Source: Burkholderiales bacterium
GTDB taxonomy: Bacteria; Pseudomonadota; Gammaproteobacteria; Burkholderiales; Burkholderiaceae
DNA length: 14,432 nt
NCBI GenBank assembly: GCA_947371645.1
Contig: CANBQJ010000084.1
Location: 1 to 14,432, forward strand
Direction: 5' to 3'
Within the stretch, counting starts at the first letter, position 1. Each line of letters opens with the position of its first letter. Below, in pieces: positions 6,557 through 13,548 of this stretch. A program made the position numbers and the translations under genes. The notes under the pieces were generated by a model. It saw only the letters and a program-made list of their open reading frames with translations, made no database searches and was not told the origin of the DNA.

Positions 6557-7845
6557 GCCACTGCCCCCTTGGCCTGACGGGCCTCGATCTCTTCCTGCAC
6601 GGCGCTCCATTGCCTCGTGAACCGTCTGCGCACCCATTCCAGCAAGCAGGCGCCCAACAGCAAGGTGGCCAGCACCGTGACCCAGACCTGCGAACTCAAG
6701 GTGTTGAGCTCGAAGCCAGCGTATTTCATGAGTGGGCCCACACCCTCATTGAGCTTGACGTGATAGACCATTTCCACCATCACCGAAGCCGCCACGACCA
6801 CCACCAGCCCGGCCAGCGCCAGCCCCAGGTAAGGCAGCCACAGGCGGCGCAGCAGGCCGTGTGCGGCCACCCGCACGTTCAGCATGATCAGACTGGAGAT
6901 GCCACCGGGCGCGAACATCACCATCAGCAGGAAGACCAGGCCCAGGTAGAGCAACCAGGCCTTGCTCATCTCCGACAACATCACCATGGCCAACACCATG
7001 AGGACGGCCCCCAGGATGGGCCCGAAGAAAAAGAGCGAGCCGCCCAGGAAGGTGAACAGCAGGTAGGCACCCGAGCGGTGGGCACCCACCACCTCGGCGG
7101 TCACGATCTCAAAGTTGATGGCGTTGAGGCCACCGCCCACGCCCGCAAAGAAGCCAGCGATCATGAAGGCCAGGTAACGCACCCGCTGCGTGTCATAGCC
7201 GATGAAGGCCACGCGCTCCGGGTTGTCTCGCACGGCATTGAGCATGCGCCCCAGCGGCGTCCGCGTGAAGGCGTACATCAATGCGGTACAGACAAAGCAG
7301 TACACCGCGATCAGCGCGTACACCTGGATCTGTGGCCCGAAGGTGATGCCCAGGAAAGGCTCACCCACCACGCGGTTGCTGGACACACCGCCCTCGCCGC
7401 CAAAAAACTCCGGCAGCATCAGCGACATCGACCACACCAGCTCGCCCACCCCCAGGGTGATCATGGCAAAGGTGTTGCCCGACTTGCGCGTGCTCACCGC
7501 ACCCAGCACGGCCGCCACGGCCAGACCGGCCGCACCGCCCACCAATGGGATCAGCGACACCGGCACGGCCCACACGCCAGCACTCACCTTGTTGAGCGTG
7601 TGGATGGCGGCAAAAGCGCCCAGGCCGACGTACACCGCGTGACCAAAGCTCAGCATGCCGCCCTGCCCCAGCAGCATGTTGTAAGACAGGCAGACGATGA
7701 TGGCCACGCCCATCTGCGTGAGCATGGTCATGGCCAGGCTGCTGGTGAACAGCCGGGGCGCCACGAACAGGATCAAGGCATAGGCACCCCAGATCAACCA
7801 GGAAGCCAAGTTGACGGGTTGGAAGTCGTAGGTGTGTTTGCGCAT
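6553..7845 (-). CDS. livM: Liv-type ABC transporter permease LivM with a C-terminal extension
   Basis: This is an inner-membrane permease subunit of 430 residues. It carries the LivM hallmark YNMLLGQGGMLSFGHA (55-70), numerous hydrophobic segments, and the cytoplasmic coupling-loop region GRMLNAVRDNPERVAFIGYD (199-218) that contacts the ATPases. The core ends near FAPGGISSL (311-319). Beyond that, about 110 more residues include two further hydrophobic segments (about 337-358 and 387-404) and a charged tail, longer than many LivM proteins. The ribosome site GGGAGGAG (7852-7859) is formed by the last codons of livH, and only 3 bases separate the livH stop from the livM ATG, so the two are likely translationally coupled. 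It overlaps livG by 4 bases. Confidence 0.95.
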   Translation of the reverse strand: MRKHTYDFQPVNLASWLIWGAYALILFVAPRLFTSSLAMTMLTQMGVAIIVCLSYNMLLGQGGMLSFGHAVYVGLGAFAAIHTLNKVSAGVWAVPVSLIPLVGGAAGLAVAAVLGAVSTRKSGNTFAMITLGVGELVWSMSLMLPEFFGGEGGVSSNRVVGEPFLGITFGPQIQVYALIAVYCFVCTALMYAFTRTPLGRMLNAVRDNPERVAFIGYDTQRVRYLAFMIAGFFAGVGGGLNAINFEIVTAEVVGAHRSGAYLLFTFLGGSLFFFGPILGAVLMVLAMVMLSEMSKAWLLYLGLVFLLMVMFAPGGISSLIMLNVRVAAHGLLRRLWLPYLGLALAGLVVVVAASVMVEMVYHVKLNEGVGPLMKYAGFELNTLSSQVWVTVLATLLLGACLLEWVRRRFTRQWSAVQEEIEARQAKGAVA

Positions 7846-7848
7846 GGC

Positions 7849-8874
7849 TCACTCCTCCCGCGTGCCCAGCAGCCCTTTGGGGCGGAAGATCAGCATCAGC
7901 ACCAGCAGCAGGTAGGGCAGGATGGGTGCCATCTGCGACACCGTGATCTTCAGCAGCGGGTAAGACCAGTGCTCGACCTCAGGCTGCTGGCCAAAGTGCT
8001 GCAGCAAGGTGAAGAGCGAGCCGTCGAACACCACGGCAAAGGTCTGCATGAGGCCGATGAGCAGCGAAGCCAGGAAGGCCCCGGCCAGCGAGCCCATGCC
8101 GCCCACCACCACGACCACAAAGATGATGGGCCCCACCGAAGCCGCCATGTTGGGCTCGGTCACGAAGGCGTTGCCACCGATCACGCCGGCCAGCCCGGCC
8201 AGCGCACAACCGCCGCCGAACACCCCCATCATCACCCTGGGCACGTTGTGCCCCAGGGCCTGCGCCATGTCCGGGTGGGTGAGCGCAGCCTGGATGATCA
8301 GGCCCACGCGGGTGCGGGTGAGCAGCAGCCACAAGCTGCCCAGCATGGCCAGGGCCACCACGGCCATGAAGCCACGGTAGAGCGGGAACTGCGTGCAGGA
8401 ATTGCCTGCAGCCTGGGCACAGAGCGCGGGCGCACCGGCACCCATCACCCATTGCAGGCCCTGTCCTTTGACGTTGACCAGGGTGAACAGCGGGCCACTG
8501 AGGCTCTCGGGCACGCGGTAGTCCACGTTGGCCGGCCCCCAGATGAGGCGCACCATCTCCAGCACCACGTATGACAGGCCAAAGGTGATCAGCAGTTCGG
8601 GCACATGGCCGAAGGCGTGCACCCGGCGCAGGGCAAAGCGTTCGAAGCCCGCACCCAGCACACCCACCACGATGGGCGCCAGGATCAGGGCGGGATAAAA
8701 ACCCACCAGGCCGGTGAGCGTGTAGGCCACATAGGCCCCCAGCATGTAGAAGCTGGCGTGTGCAAAGTTCAACACGCCCATCATGCTGAAGATCAGCGTC
8801 AGGCCGGAACTCAGCATGAACAGCAAGAGCCCATAGCTCAGGCCGTTGAGGAAGAAGACGAGGAACGTTTCCAT
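7849..8874 (-). CDS. livH: Liv-type ABC transporter permease LivH
   Basis: This inner-membrane permease of 341 residues forms the transport channel with LivM. The family hallmark TLIFSMMGVLNFAHASFYML occupies residues 26-45, with a coupling-loop region around 188-214 (TRVGLIIQAALTHPDMAQALG) and the usual C-terminal end LIFRPKGLLG (328-337). A loop near 137-168 holds two cysteines (Cys152 and Cys160) and may face the periplasm. An upstream in-frame GTG at 8970 would add 32 charged, non-membrane residues; the ATG at 8874 gives the family-standard N-terminus METFLVFFLNGLSYG, though its ribosome site is poor. A stable hairpin lies in the 99-base gap between the binding-protein stop and this start. 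Confidence 0.95.
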   Translation of the reverse strand: METFLVFFLNGLSYGLLLFMLSSGLTLIFSMMGVLNFAHASFYMLGAYVAYTLTGLVGFYPALILAPIVVGVLGAGFERFALRRVHAFGHVPELLITFGLSYVVLEMVRLIWGPANVDYRVPESLSGPLFTLVNVKGQGLQWVMGAGAPALCAQAAGNSCTQFPLYRGFMAVVALAMLGSLWLLLTRTRVGLIIQAALTHPDMAQALGHNVPRVMMGVFGGGCALAGLAGVIGGNAFVTEPNMAASVGPIIFVVVVVGGMGSLAGAFLASLLIGLMQTFAVVFDGSLFTLLQHFGQQPEVEHWSYPLLKITVSQMAPILPYLLLVLMLIFRPKGLLGTREE

Positions 8875-8899
8875 GGCATCAGCACTGTGAGCGGCAAAG

Positions 8900-8926
8900 C
8901 CCCGGCCGCGGCGACCGCAACCGGGG
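8900..8926 (-). promoter_or_regulatory. intercistronic RNA hairpin between the binding-protein gene and livH
   Basis: On the minus strand, arms CCCCGG and CCGGGG enclose two U-G wobble pairs and then GCGG and CCGC around a UCG triloop, giving a continuous 12-pair stem. Only a CTTT follows, not a U-tract, so it is not a standard terminator. Hairpins at this place in binding-protein transporter operons often stabilise the upstream message or limit read-through, letting the binding protein outnumber the membrane parts. Confidence 0.65.
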
Positions 8927-8973
8927 AACGCGAAAAGCACTGCATGGCCGTCGCGCGGCGGCCGGAACACCCA

Positions 8974-10221
8974 TCAGGCGGGCTGCTTCATCTGGCAGGA
9001 CGTGGGCGTGCTGGACACGTAGGCGTCGTAGACCTTTACCGGGGCGAAGGTCATGCCTGTGCCCTCGACGTCGTAGGGCGCCTTGGCGCTGACCTTCTGC
9101 CACATTGAGATGTACAGGGCCTGCTGCAGCTGGTGGTCCTTGGCGCGCATTTCCACTTCGCCGTTGAAGCTCTTGAACTTCAGGCCCTGCATGGCATGCG
9201 CCACCTTGACCGGGTCGGTCGACTTGGCCACGGCCATGCCCTGGCTGAGCATGGCGTAGGCGTGGTAGATCGCGCCGGTGTACCAATCGTCGTTGAACTT
9301 CTTCTTGTACTCGTTGACCAGCTGGGTGTAGGTGCCGCCCATGTTGTAGTCGGCATAGGCCACCTGGTAGACGCGGCCGTCGGCAGCCTTGCCCAGGGCC
9401 GTGGGCGTGCCACCGAAGTTGCTGTAGTAGGTGTAGAAGTTGGCCTGCAGGCCTGCCTCGTTGGCGGCCTTGACCAGCAGCTGCAGGTCGGAGCCCCAGT
9501 TGCCGGTGATCACGGTGTCGGCACCAGAAGCCTTGATCTTGGCGATGTAGGGCGCGAAGTCGCGCACCTGGGCCAGCGGGTGCAGGTCGTCGCCCACGAT
9601 CTGCACGTCCGGGCGCTTGCGGGCCAGCGTCGCCTTGGCGAACTTCGACACCTGCTGCCCGTGGGCGTAGTTCTGGTTGATCAGGTAGACCTTCTTGATC
9701 TCCGCCTTGTCCTTCATGAAGGTGGTCAGCGCCTCCATCTTCATGGACGTGTCGGCGTCCAGGCGGAAGTGCCAGAAGCTGCACTTGCTGTTGGTCAGGT
9801 CCGGGTCCACGGCGGCGTAGTTCAGGTACACCACCTCCTTGCCGGGGTTGCGCTCGTTGTGCTTGTTGATGGCGTCGATCAAGGCGCCAGCCGCACCAGA
9901 GCCCAGGCCTTGCACCACATAGCGCACGCCTTGGTCCACAGCAGACTTCAACGAGTTCAGCGTCTCGGCCGGGCTCAGCTTGTTGTCGATGCTGATGACC
10001 TCGAACTTCACGCCGGCAGGGTTGTTGGCGCTGAACTTTTCGGCGAAGAACTGCCAGCCCCGCAGGTTGTTCTGGCCCACGCTGGCCATCAGGCCGGACA
10101 AGGGGTCGATCCAGGCGATCTTGACCGTCTCCCCTTTCTGGGCCATGGCGGCGCCGGTGCTCAAGGCCAGGGCAATGGCCAGGCAAGTGGCTCGGCGTTG
10201 GACGAGGTGGGGGCTGCGCAT
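8974..10221 (-). CDS. periplasmic substrate-binding protein of a Liv-type (HAAT) ABC transporter
   Basis: This 415-residue protein captures the solute in the periplasm and delivers it to LivHM. A signal peptide (about 1-28) has a basic start, the hydrophobic core CLAIALALSTGAA and a likely cleavage after AMA. The mature protein begins GETVKIAWIDPLSGLMASVG, the opening strand of the type I periplasmic-binding fold (Peripla_BP_6), followed by GLGSGAAG (105-112) and an alternating alpha/beta pattern. It is longer than LivJ/LivK of enteric bacteria (about 370). Two cysteines remain after processing, Cys147 (SKCSFW) and Cys409 near the C-terminus, which could form a disulfide. The ATG at 10221 has a strong ribosome site AAGGAG (10228-10233) at 6 bases. 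It is the first gene of its operon and has a predicted promoter. Substrate is not readable; linkage to an acyl-CoA ligase hints at a carboxylic acid. Confidence 0.93.
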   Translation of the reverse strand: MRSPHLVQRRATCLAIALALSTGAAMAQKGETVKIAWIDPLSGLMASVGQNNLRGWQFFAEKFSANNPAGVKFEVISIDNKLSPAETLNSLKSAVDQGVRYVVQGLGSGAAGALIDAINKHNERNPGKEVVYLNYAAVDPDLTNSKCSFWHFRLDADTSMKMEALTTFMKDKAEIKKVYLINQNYAHGQQVSKFAKATLARKRPDVQIVGDDLHPLAQVRDFAPYIAKIKASGADTVITGNWGSDLQLLVKAANEAGLQANFYTYYSNFGGTPTALGKAADGRVYQVAYADYNMGGTYTQLVNEYKKKFNDDWYTGAIYHAYAMLSQGMAVAKSTDPVKVAHAMQGLKFKSFNGEVEMRAKDHQLQQALYISMWQKVSAKAPYDVEGTGMTFAPVKVYDAYVSSTPTSCQMKQPA

Positions 10222-10260
10222 CGTTGTCTCCTTGTGGTAACAAAAAGTTGTGGCTCGCCC

Positions 10261-10289
10261 AATTTACCCCCCTCACTCGCGGGGGTCAT
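10261..10289 (-). promoter_or_regulatory. predicted promoter of the transporter operon
   Basis: On the minus strand, -35 ATGACC (10284-10289, four of six) and -10 TAAATT (10261-10266) are 17 bases apart, placing the start near 10254 with a leader of about 33 bases. The spacer is filled by an inverted repeat, ACCCCC (10266-10271) and GGGGGT (10281-10286), which could serve as an operator. Confidence 0.5.
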
Positions 10290-10306
10290 TCAGGGTAGTC
10301 CCGAAA

Positions 10307-10323
10307 GTGTGGGAACACCACAC
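10307..10323. promoter_or_regulatory. perfect palindrome upstream of the transporter promoter, possible activator site
   Basis: GTGTGG and CCACAC are separated by GAACA. The centre at 10315 lies about 61 bases upstream of the predicted start, a distance typical of activators that contact RNA polymerase from upstream. No regulator is assigned. Confidence 0.35.
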
Positions 10324-10378
10324 GACAGGTCCACCCCGAGCCCGCGCCAAGCTGTCGCCACGCTGCAGACCCCACAAG

Positions 10379-10414
10379 AAAAAACCCGAGGCCAGTGAAG
10401 CCGGCGCTCGGGTT
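10379..10414 (-). terminator. Rho-independent terminator after the acyl-CoA ligase gene
   Basis: On the minus strand, AACCCGAG (10407-10414) pairs perfectly with CTCGGGTT (10383-10390), and the RNA continues with U to give six in a row (10379-10384). It lies about 55 bases after the ligase stop, so the ligase and the transporter operon are separate transcription units. Confidence 0.88.
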
Positions 10415-10469
10415 GGGTGGACGGCGTGGCCCGGCGATCAGGCCAGGTCACGCGTGGGCTTCGAGGCCG

Positions 10470-12101
10470 TCAGGCCGTGGGCAGCTTGTGGTCCTTGAAG
10501 GTCTCACGCAGCTTGAGCTTGTAGATCTTGCCAGTGGCGGTGTGCGGGATCTCTTCCACGAACACCACGTCGTCCGGCGTCTGCCAGCTGGGGATCTTGC
10601 CCTTGTAGAAGGCGATCAGTTCGTCGCGCGTCACCTCGGCACCAGGCTTCTTCACCACCACCATCAGCGGGCGCTCGTCCCACTTGGGGTGGTGGCAGGC
10701 AATCGCCGCAGCCTCGTGCACGGCCGGGTGGGCCATCAGCACGTTTTCCAGGTCGATGGAGCTGATCCACTCGCCGCCCGACTTGATCACGTCTTTCGAT
10801 CGGTCGGTGATCTGCATGTAGCCATCGGCGTCGATGGTGGCCACGTCACCCGTGGGGAACCAGCCATCGTGCAGCGGCGACTTGTCGATGTTGAAGTAGC
10901 TGTCGATGACCCAGTGGCCTCGCACCTCCAGGTCGCCCGGCGACTTGCCGTCCCAGGGCAGCACCTTGCCGTCGGCGTCCACGATGCGCATGTCGATGCC
11001 CCAGACCGACTTGCCCTGCTTCTCCAGCAGCTTTTGCTTGTCCTCGGTGGACCAGCCCGCATGCTTGGTCTTGAGGCGGCCCAAGGTGCCCAGCGGCGAC
11101 AACTCCGTCATGCCCCAGGCGTGGATCACCTCGACGCCGAACTCGTTCTCGAAGGTGCGGATCATGGCCGGCGGGCAGGCCGCGCCACCGATCACGGTGC
11201 TCTTGAAGGTGCTGAACTTCAGGCCATTGGACTTGACGTGGTTCAGCAGGCCCAGCCAGATCGTGGGCACGCCCGCGCTCATCGTCACCTTCTCTTCTTC
11301 GAAAAGGTTGTAGAGCGATGCGCCATCCAGGTGATGGCCCGGGAACACCAGTTTGCAACCCACCATGGCCGCTGTGTACGGCAGGCCCCAGGCGTTGACG
11401 TGGAACATGGGCACCACGGGCAGGATGGTGTCTGTGGCCTTGATGGACATGGCATCAGGCAGGGCGGCCGCGAAGGCGTGCAACACCGTCGAGCGGTGCG
11501 AATAGATCGCGCCCTTGGGGTTGCCGGTCGTGCCCGAGGTGTAGCAGATGCTGGCGGCCGTGTTCTCGTCAAACGAGGGCCACTGGTAGTTGCCGTCTTC
11601 GGCTGCGATCAGGTCTTCGTAGCAGTGCAGGTTGGCCAGCGCGGTCTCGCGCGGCATGCTGTCGCGGCCGCACATCAGGACCACGTGCTTGAGCGTGGGC
11701 AGCGAAGGCGCGAGCTTCTCCACCAGCGGGAAGATGTTCAGGTCGACGAAGATGGCCTGGTCTTGCGCGTCGTTGGCGATCCAGGCCACCTGTTGCGGGA
11801 ACAGGCGGGGGTTGATCGTGTGGCACACACGCTGCGAACCCGACACGGCGTAGTAGATCTCCATGTGGCGGTAGCCGTTCCAGGCCAGCGTGCCCACGCG
11901 GTCACCGGCTTTCAGGCCCAGGCGGTCCAAAGCCTGGGCCAGCTTGCGCGAACGCAGCTCGATCTCAGCCCAGTTGGACCGGTGCATGTCGCCCTCGACA
12001 CGCTTGGACACGATCTCGGTGTCGCCGTTGTGGCGAGCCGCATGCGTCAGCAGCGACGAGATCATCAGGGGCATGTGCATCATCTGGCCCATCAGGCTCA
12101 T
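10470..12101 (-). CDS. medium/long-chain fatty acyl-CoA ligase, AlkK-like
   Basis: This 543-residue adenylate-forming enzyme would activate a carboxylic acid to its CoA thioester in two steps, using ATP and CoA. It shows the phosphate-binding motif YTSGTTGNPKG (187-197), AWGMTE (328-333), GWFPTGD (413-419), the hinge segment ITDRSKDVIKSGGEWIS (431-447) and the C-terminal catalytic Lys525 in ATGKIYKLKL. The N-terminus GQMMHMPLMISSLL and the length match the AlkK/DmdB-like group acting on medium-chain, methylthio or related acids; exact substrate cannot be read. An in-frame start at 12218 would add 39 residues, but the ATG at 12101 has GGAGG (12110-12114) 8 bases upstream and fits the family. 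It has its own promoter candidate (12183-12211) and ends in a strong terminator. It probably feeds acyl-CoA to the dehydrogenase and hydratase/dehydrogenase encoded further left. Confidence 0.94.
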   Translation of the reverse strand: MSLMGQMMHMPLMISSLLTHAARHNGDTEIVSKRVEGDMHRSNWAEIELRSRKLAQALDRLGLKAGDRVGTLAWNGYRHMEIYYAVSGSQRVCHTINPRLFPQQVAWIANDAQDQAIFVDLNIFPLVEKLAPSLPTLKHVVLMCGRDSMPRETALANLHCYEDLIAAEDGNYQWPSFDENTAASICYTSGTTGNPKGAIYSHRSTVLHAFAAALPDAMSIKATDTILPVVPMFHVNAWGLPYTAAMVGCKLVFPGHHLDGASLYNLFEEEKVTMSAGVPTIWLGLLNHVKSNGLKFSTFKSTVIGGAACPPAMIRTFENEFGVEVIHAWGMTELSPLGTLGRLKTKHAGWSTEDKQKLLEKQGKSVWGIDMRIVDADGKVLPWDGKSPGDLEVRGHWVIDSYFNIDKSPLHDGWFPTGDVATIDADGYMQITDRSKDVIKSGGEWISSIDLENVLMAHPAVHEAAAIACHHPKWDERPLMVVVKKPGAEVTRDELIAFYKGKIPSWQTPDDVVFVEEIPHTATGKIYKLKLRETFKDHKLPTA

Positions 12102-12156
12102 AAGGTCAACCTCCAAAAGTCCGGAATGCGCGGGCGCGGCCCGGCTCGATGTGAAA

Positions 12157-12176
12157 ACCGATGATTTCAGATCGGT
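12157..12176. promoter_or_regulatory. possible operator of the acyl-CoA ligase gene
   Basis: ACCGAT and ATCGGT are separated by 8 bases in an AT-richer patch, directly downstream of the predicted -10 box, spanning about +1 to +20. The placement suits a repressor; no regulator is assigned. Confidence 0.45.
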
Positions 12177-12182
12177 GCGCGG

Positions 12183-12211
12183 ATGATAGGGGCCGACGCC
12201 CGAAATGCCCA
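12183..12211 (-). promoter_or_regulatory. predicted promoter of the acyl-CoA ligase gene
   Basis: On the minus strand, -35 TGGGCA (12206-12211, four of six) and -10 TATCAT (12183-12188, five of six) are 17 bases apart. The start would be near 12176, about 75 bases before the ligase ATG. Confidence 0.5.
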
Positions 12212-12274
12212 GGCTCACGCACCCGGGAAAACCCGAGGCGACACAGGCTCAGGGGGGCCCCTGGCGGCTTGGGC

Positions 12275-12949
12275 TCACACCCAGAACCTGGCGAAGGATG
12301 ACACTGGCGCGCGTGCGCTGGACAGCGTGTTTTCCACGGCTTGCGGGTCGGCATGCCCCAAAGCCATGCCGCACATCACCCGCTCGTGCGCTGGCAGGGC
12401 CAGTTGAGCGGCGATGACCTCATGGAAGGGGTTGAACGCGGCCTGCGCACAGGTGTCCAGCCCTCGGGCCTTCGCGGCCAGCATCACAGACTGCATGAAC
12501 ATGCCGCAGTCCAGCCAGCTGCCGAAACCCAGGCGCCGGTCGATGGTGAAGATCAGGCCCACAGGCGCATCGAAGAAGCGGTAGTTGCGCCCCTGCTGGG
12601 CGTGCATGGCCTCGCGCTCGCCCTTGGCAATGCCCAGGAGCTGATAGAGCGCCAGGCCCAGTTGCTTGCGGCGGGCCTGGTAGGGCTCGAACCACTCGTC
12701 GGGGTAGTAGCCGGCCTCCACCATGGCCTGGCCTGCGCGGGCGGTGTCGTTGTAGACGGCCAGGATGGCGTCGCTCAAGGCCTTCAAGGGCTCGCCCATC
12801 AGCACATGCACCTGCCAGGGCTGGGTGTTGCTGCCCGAAGGCGAGCGCGCCGCCACATCCAGGATCTGCTCTACTGTGCCCGCGTCCACAGCCTGGGGCA
12901 GGAAAGCCCGCACCGAATGCCGGGCGCGGATCAGCTCATCGAGGTTCAT
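12275..12949 (-). CDS. nitroreductase-family FMN oxidoreductase
   Basis: This 224-residue protein belongs to the NfsB/PnbA-like flavoprotein superfamily, which reduces nitro-aromatic, quinone or other conjugated compounds with NAD(P)H; physiological substrates are often unknown. The FMN phosphate-binding pattern RARHSVR is at residues 8-14, followed by SPSGSNTQPWQVHV (36-49), the usual second FMN segment, and GMALGHAD near the C-terminus. Length is normal, and proteins of this size act as homodimers. The start at 12949 has a poor ribosome site and lies 15 bases after the thioesterase stop, so the two are probably cotranscribed and translationally linked. The 173 bases downstream hold the ligase promoter region; I saw no convincing terminator there, so some read-through into the ligase is possible. 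Confidence 0.9.
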   Translation of the reverse strand: MNLDELIRARHSVRAFLPQAVDAGTVEQILDVAARSPSGSNTQPWQVHVLMGEPLKALSDAILAVYNDTARAGQAMVEAGYYPDEWFEPYQARRKQLGLALYQLLGIAKGEREAMHAQQGRNYRFFDAPVGLIFTIDRRLGFGSWLDCGMFMQSVMLAAKARGLDTCAQAAFNPFHEVIAAQLALPAHERVMCGMALGHADPQAVENTLSSARAPVSSFARFWV

Positions 12950-12964
12950 GTGCGAGCTGTCCGG

Positions 12965-13411
12965 TCAGGCCTTCTGAATGTTCTGGATGGCCTGCAAAGC
13001 CTGAAGCAGGGGCTCGGGCAAGGGCACGGGCCGGCGGGTTTCACGGTCCACATAGACGTGCACGAAGTGGCCGCCGGCCGCCGACAGCGGGGCGCCATCG
13101 TCGAACAGGCCGATCTCGTAGCGCACGCTGCTCTTGCCGATGTGGGCCACCCGGATGCCCGCGTCCACGGGGCGAGGAAACGCCAGCGAGGCAAAGTAAT
13201 TGCAATGGGTCTCGATCACCAGCCCGATGACCTCGCCGCCATGGATGTCCAGCACGCCCGCTTCGATCAGGTACTGGTTGACCGCCGTGTCGAAGTAACT
13301 GTAGTAGACGACGTTGTTGACGTGGCCGTAGAGGTCGTTGTCCATCCAGCGGGTGCTGATGGTGGTGAAGCGCGCATAGGCGTCACGCGGCAAGGCTTGA
13401 GGGCGTTCCAT
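12965..13411 (-). CDS. acyl-CoA thioesterase, 4-hydroxybenzoyl-CoA thioesterase (hotdog) family
   Basis: This 148-residue enzyme would hydrolyse an acyl-CoA to the free acid and CoA. The family signature [20 protein letters not shown] occupies residues 21-40; Asp26 aligns with the catalytic Asp17 of the Pseudomonas 4-hydroxybenzoyl-CoA thioesterase, and GHVNN is the usual substrate-loop motif of the YbgC/FadM-like group. An in-frame ATG at 13450 would add 13 residues rich in Cys and Phe; 13411 fits the family better, though both have weak ribosome sites. The gene is divergent from the tetR gene, sharing a 137-base intergenic region, and is followed after 15 bases by the nitroreductase. In this context it may recycle CoA from acyl-CoAs that accumulate during acid catabolism (inference). 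Confidence 0.9.
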   Translation of the reverse strand: MERPQALPRDAYARFTTISTRWMDNDLYGHVNNVVYYSYFDTAVNQYLIEAGVLDIHGGEVIGLVIETHCNYFASLAFPRPVDAGIRVAHIGKSSVRYEIGLFDDGAPLSAAGGHFVHVYVDRETRRPVPLPEPLLQALQAIQNIQKA

Positions 13412-13448
13412 GACCGGTCCACAACAATGAAAAGCAAAGCGACACCCC

Positions 13449-13477
13449 ATGATAGCGGGGCGTCCACCCCCGGGCAG
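13449..13477 (-). promoter_or_regulatory. weak candidate promoter of the thioesterase-nitroreductase pair
   Basis: On the minus strand the -10-like TATCAT (13449-13454) matches five of six consensus bases, but the -35 position CTGCCC (13472-13477) matches only three. The start near 13442 would favour the 13411 start codon. An activator or another promoter may be needed. Confidence 0.3.
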
Positions 13478-13482
13478 TCCGC

Positions 13483-13511
13483 TTGCCCCAGGCGGGCAAT
13501 CGGGCTACATT
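13483..13511 (+). promoter_or_regulatory. predicted promoter of the tetR gene
   Basis: -35 TTGCCC (13483-13488) and -10 TACATT (13506-13511) are 17 bases apart, with a start near 13518. The operator begins at the very next base after the -10 box. Confidence 0.55.
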
Positions 13512-13529
13512 ACTGACCCACGAGTCAGT
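13512..13529. promoter_or_regulatory. palindromic TetR-type operator, ACTGAC-N6-GTCAGT
   Basis: The arms are perfect over 6 bases with a 6-base centre (CCACGA), giving an 18-base site. It overlies about -6 to +12 of the predicted tetR start and lies 20 bases before the GTG start codon, the classic layout for autorepression by a TetR-family dimer. It is also in the shared region upstream of the thioesterase gene. Confidence 0.72.
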
Positions 13530-13548
13530 TAAAAGCGAGCCGCCGCGC

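Noticed and set aside
6484..8574. A 696-codon open frame on the plus strand opposite livG, livM and livH
   Set aside because: The His/Gln/Asp-rich translation is the codon-bias shadow of membrane-protein genes; no domain, ribosome site or promoter was seen.
10395..12164. A 589-codon plus-strand frame opposite the acyl-CoA ligase
   Set aside because: It is an antisense shadow of a gene with all adenylate-forming motifs intact.
12222..12263. Small hairpins after the nitroreductase stop (CGGG-TTTT-CCCG and CAGGGG-CC-CCCCTG on the minus strand)
   Set aside because: One has a four-base stem and the other a two-base loop, and neither is followed by a U-tract, so they were not called a terminator.
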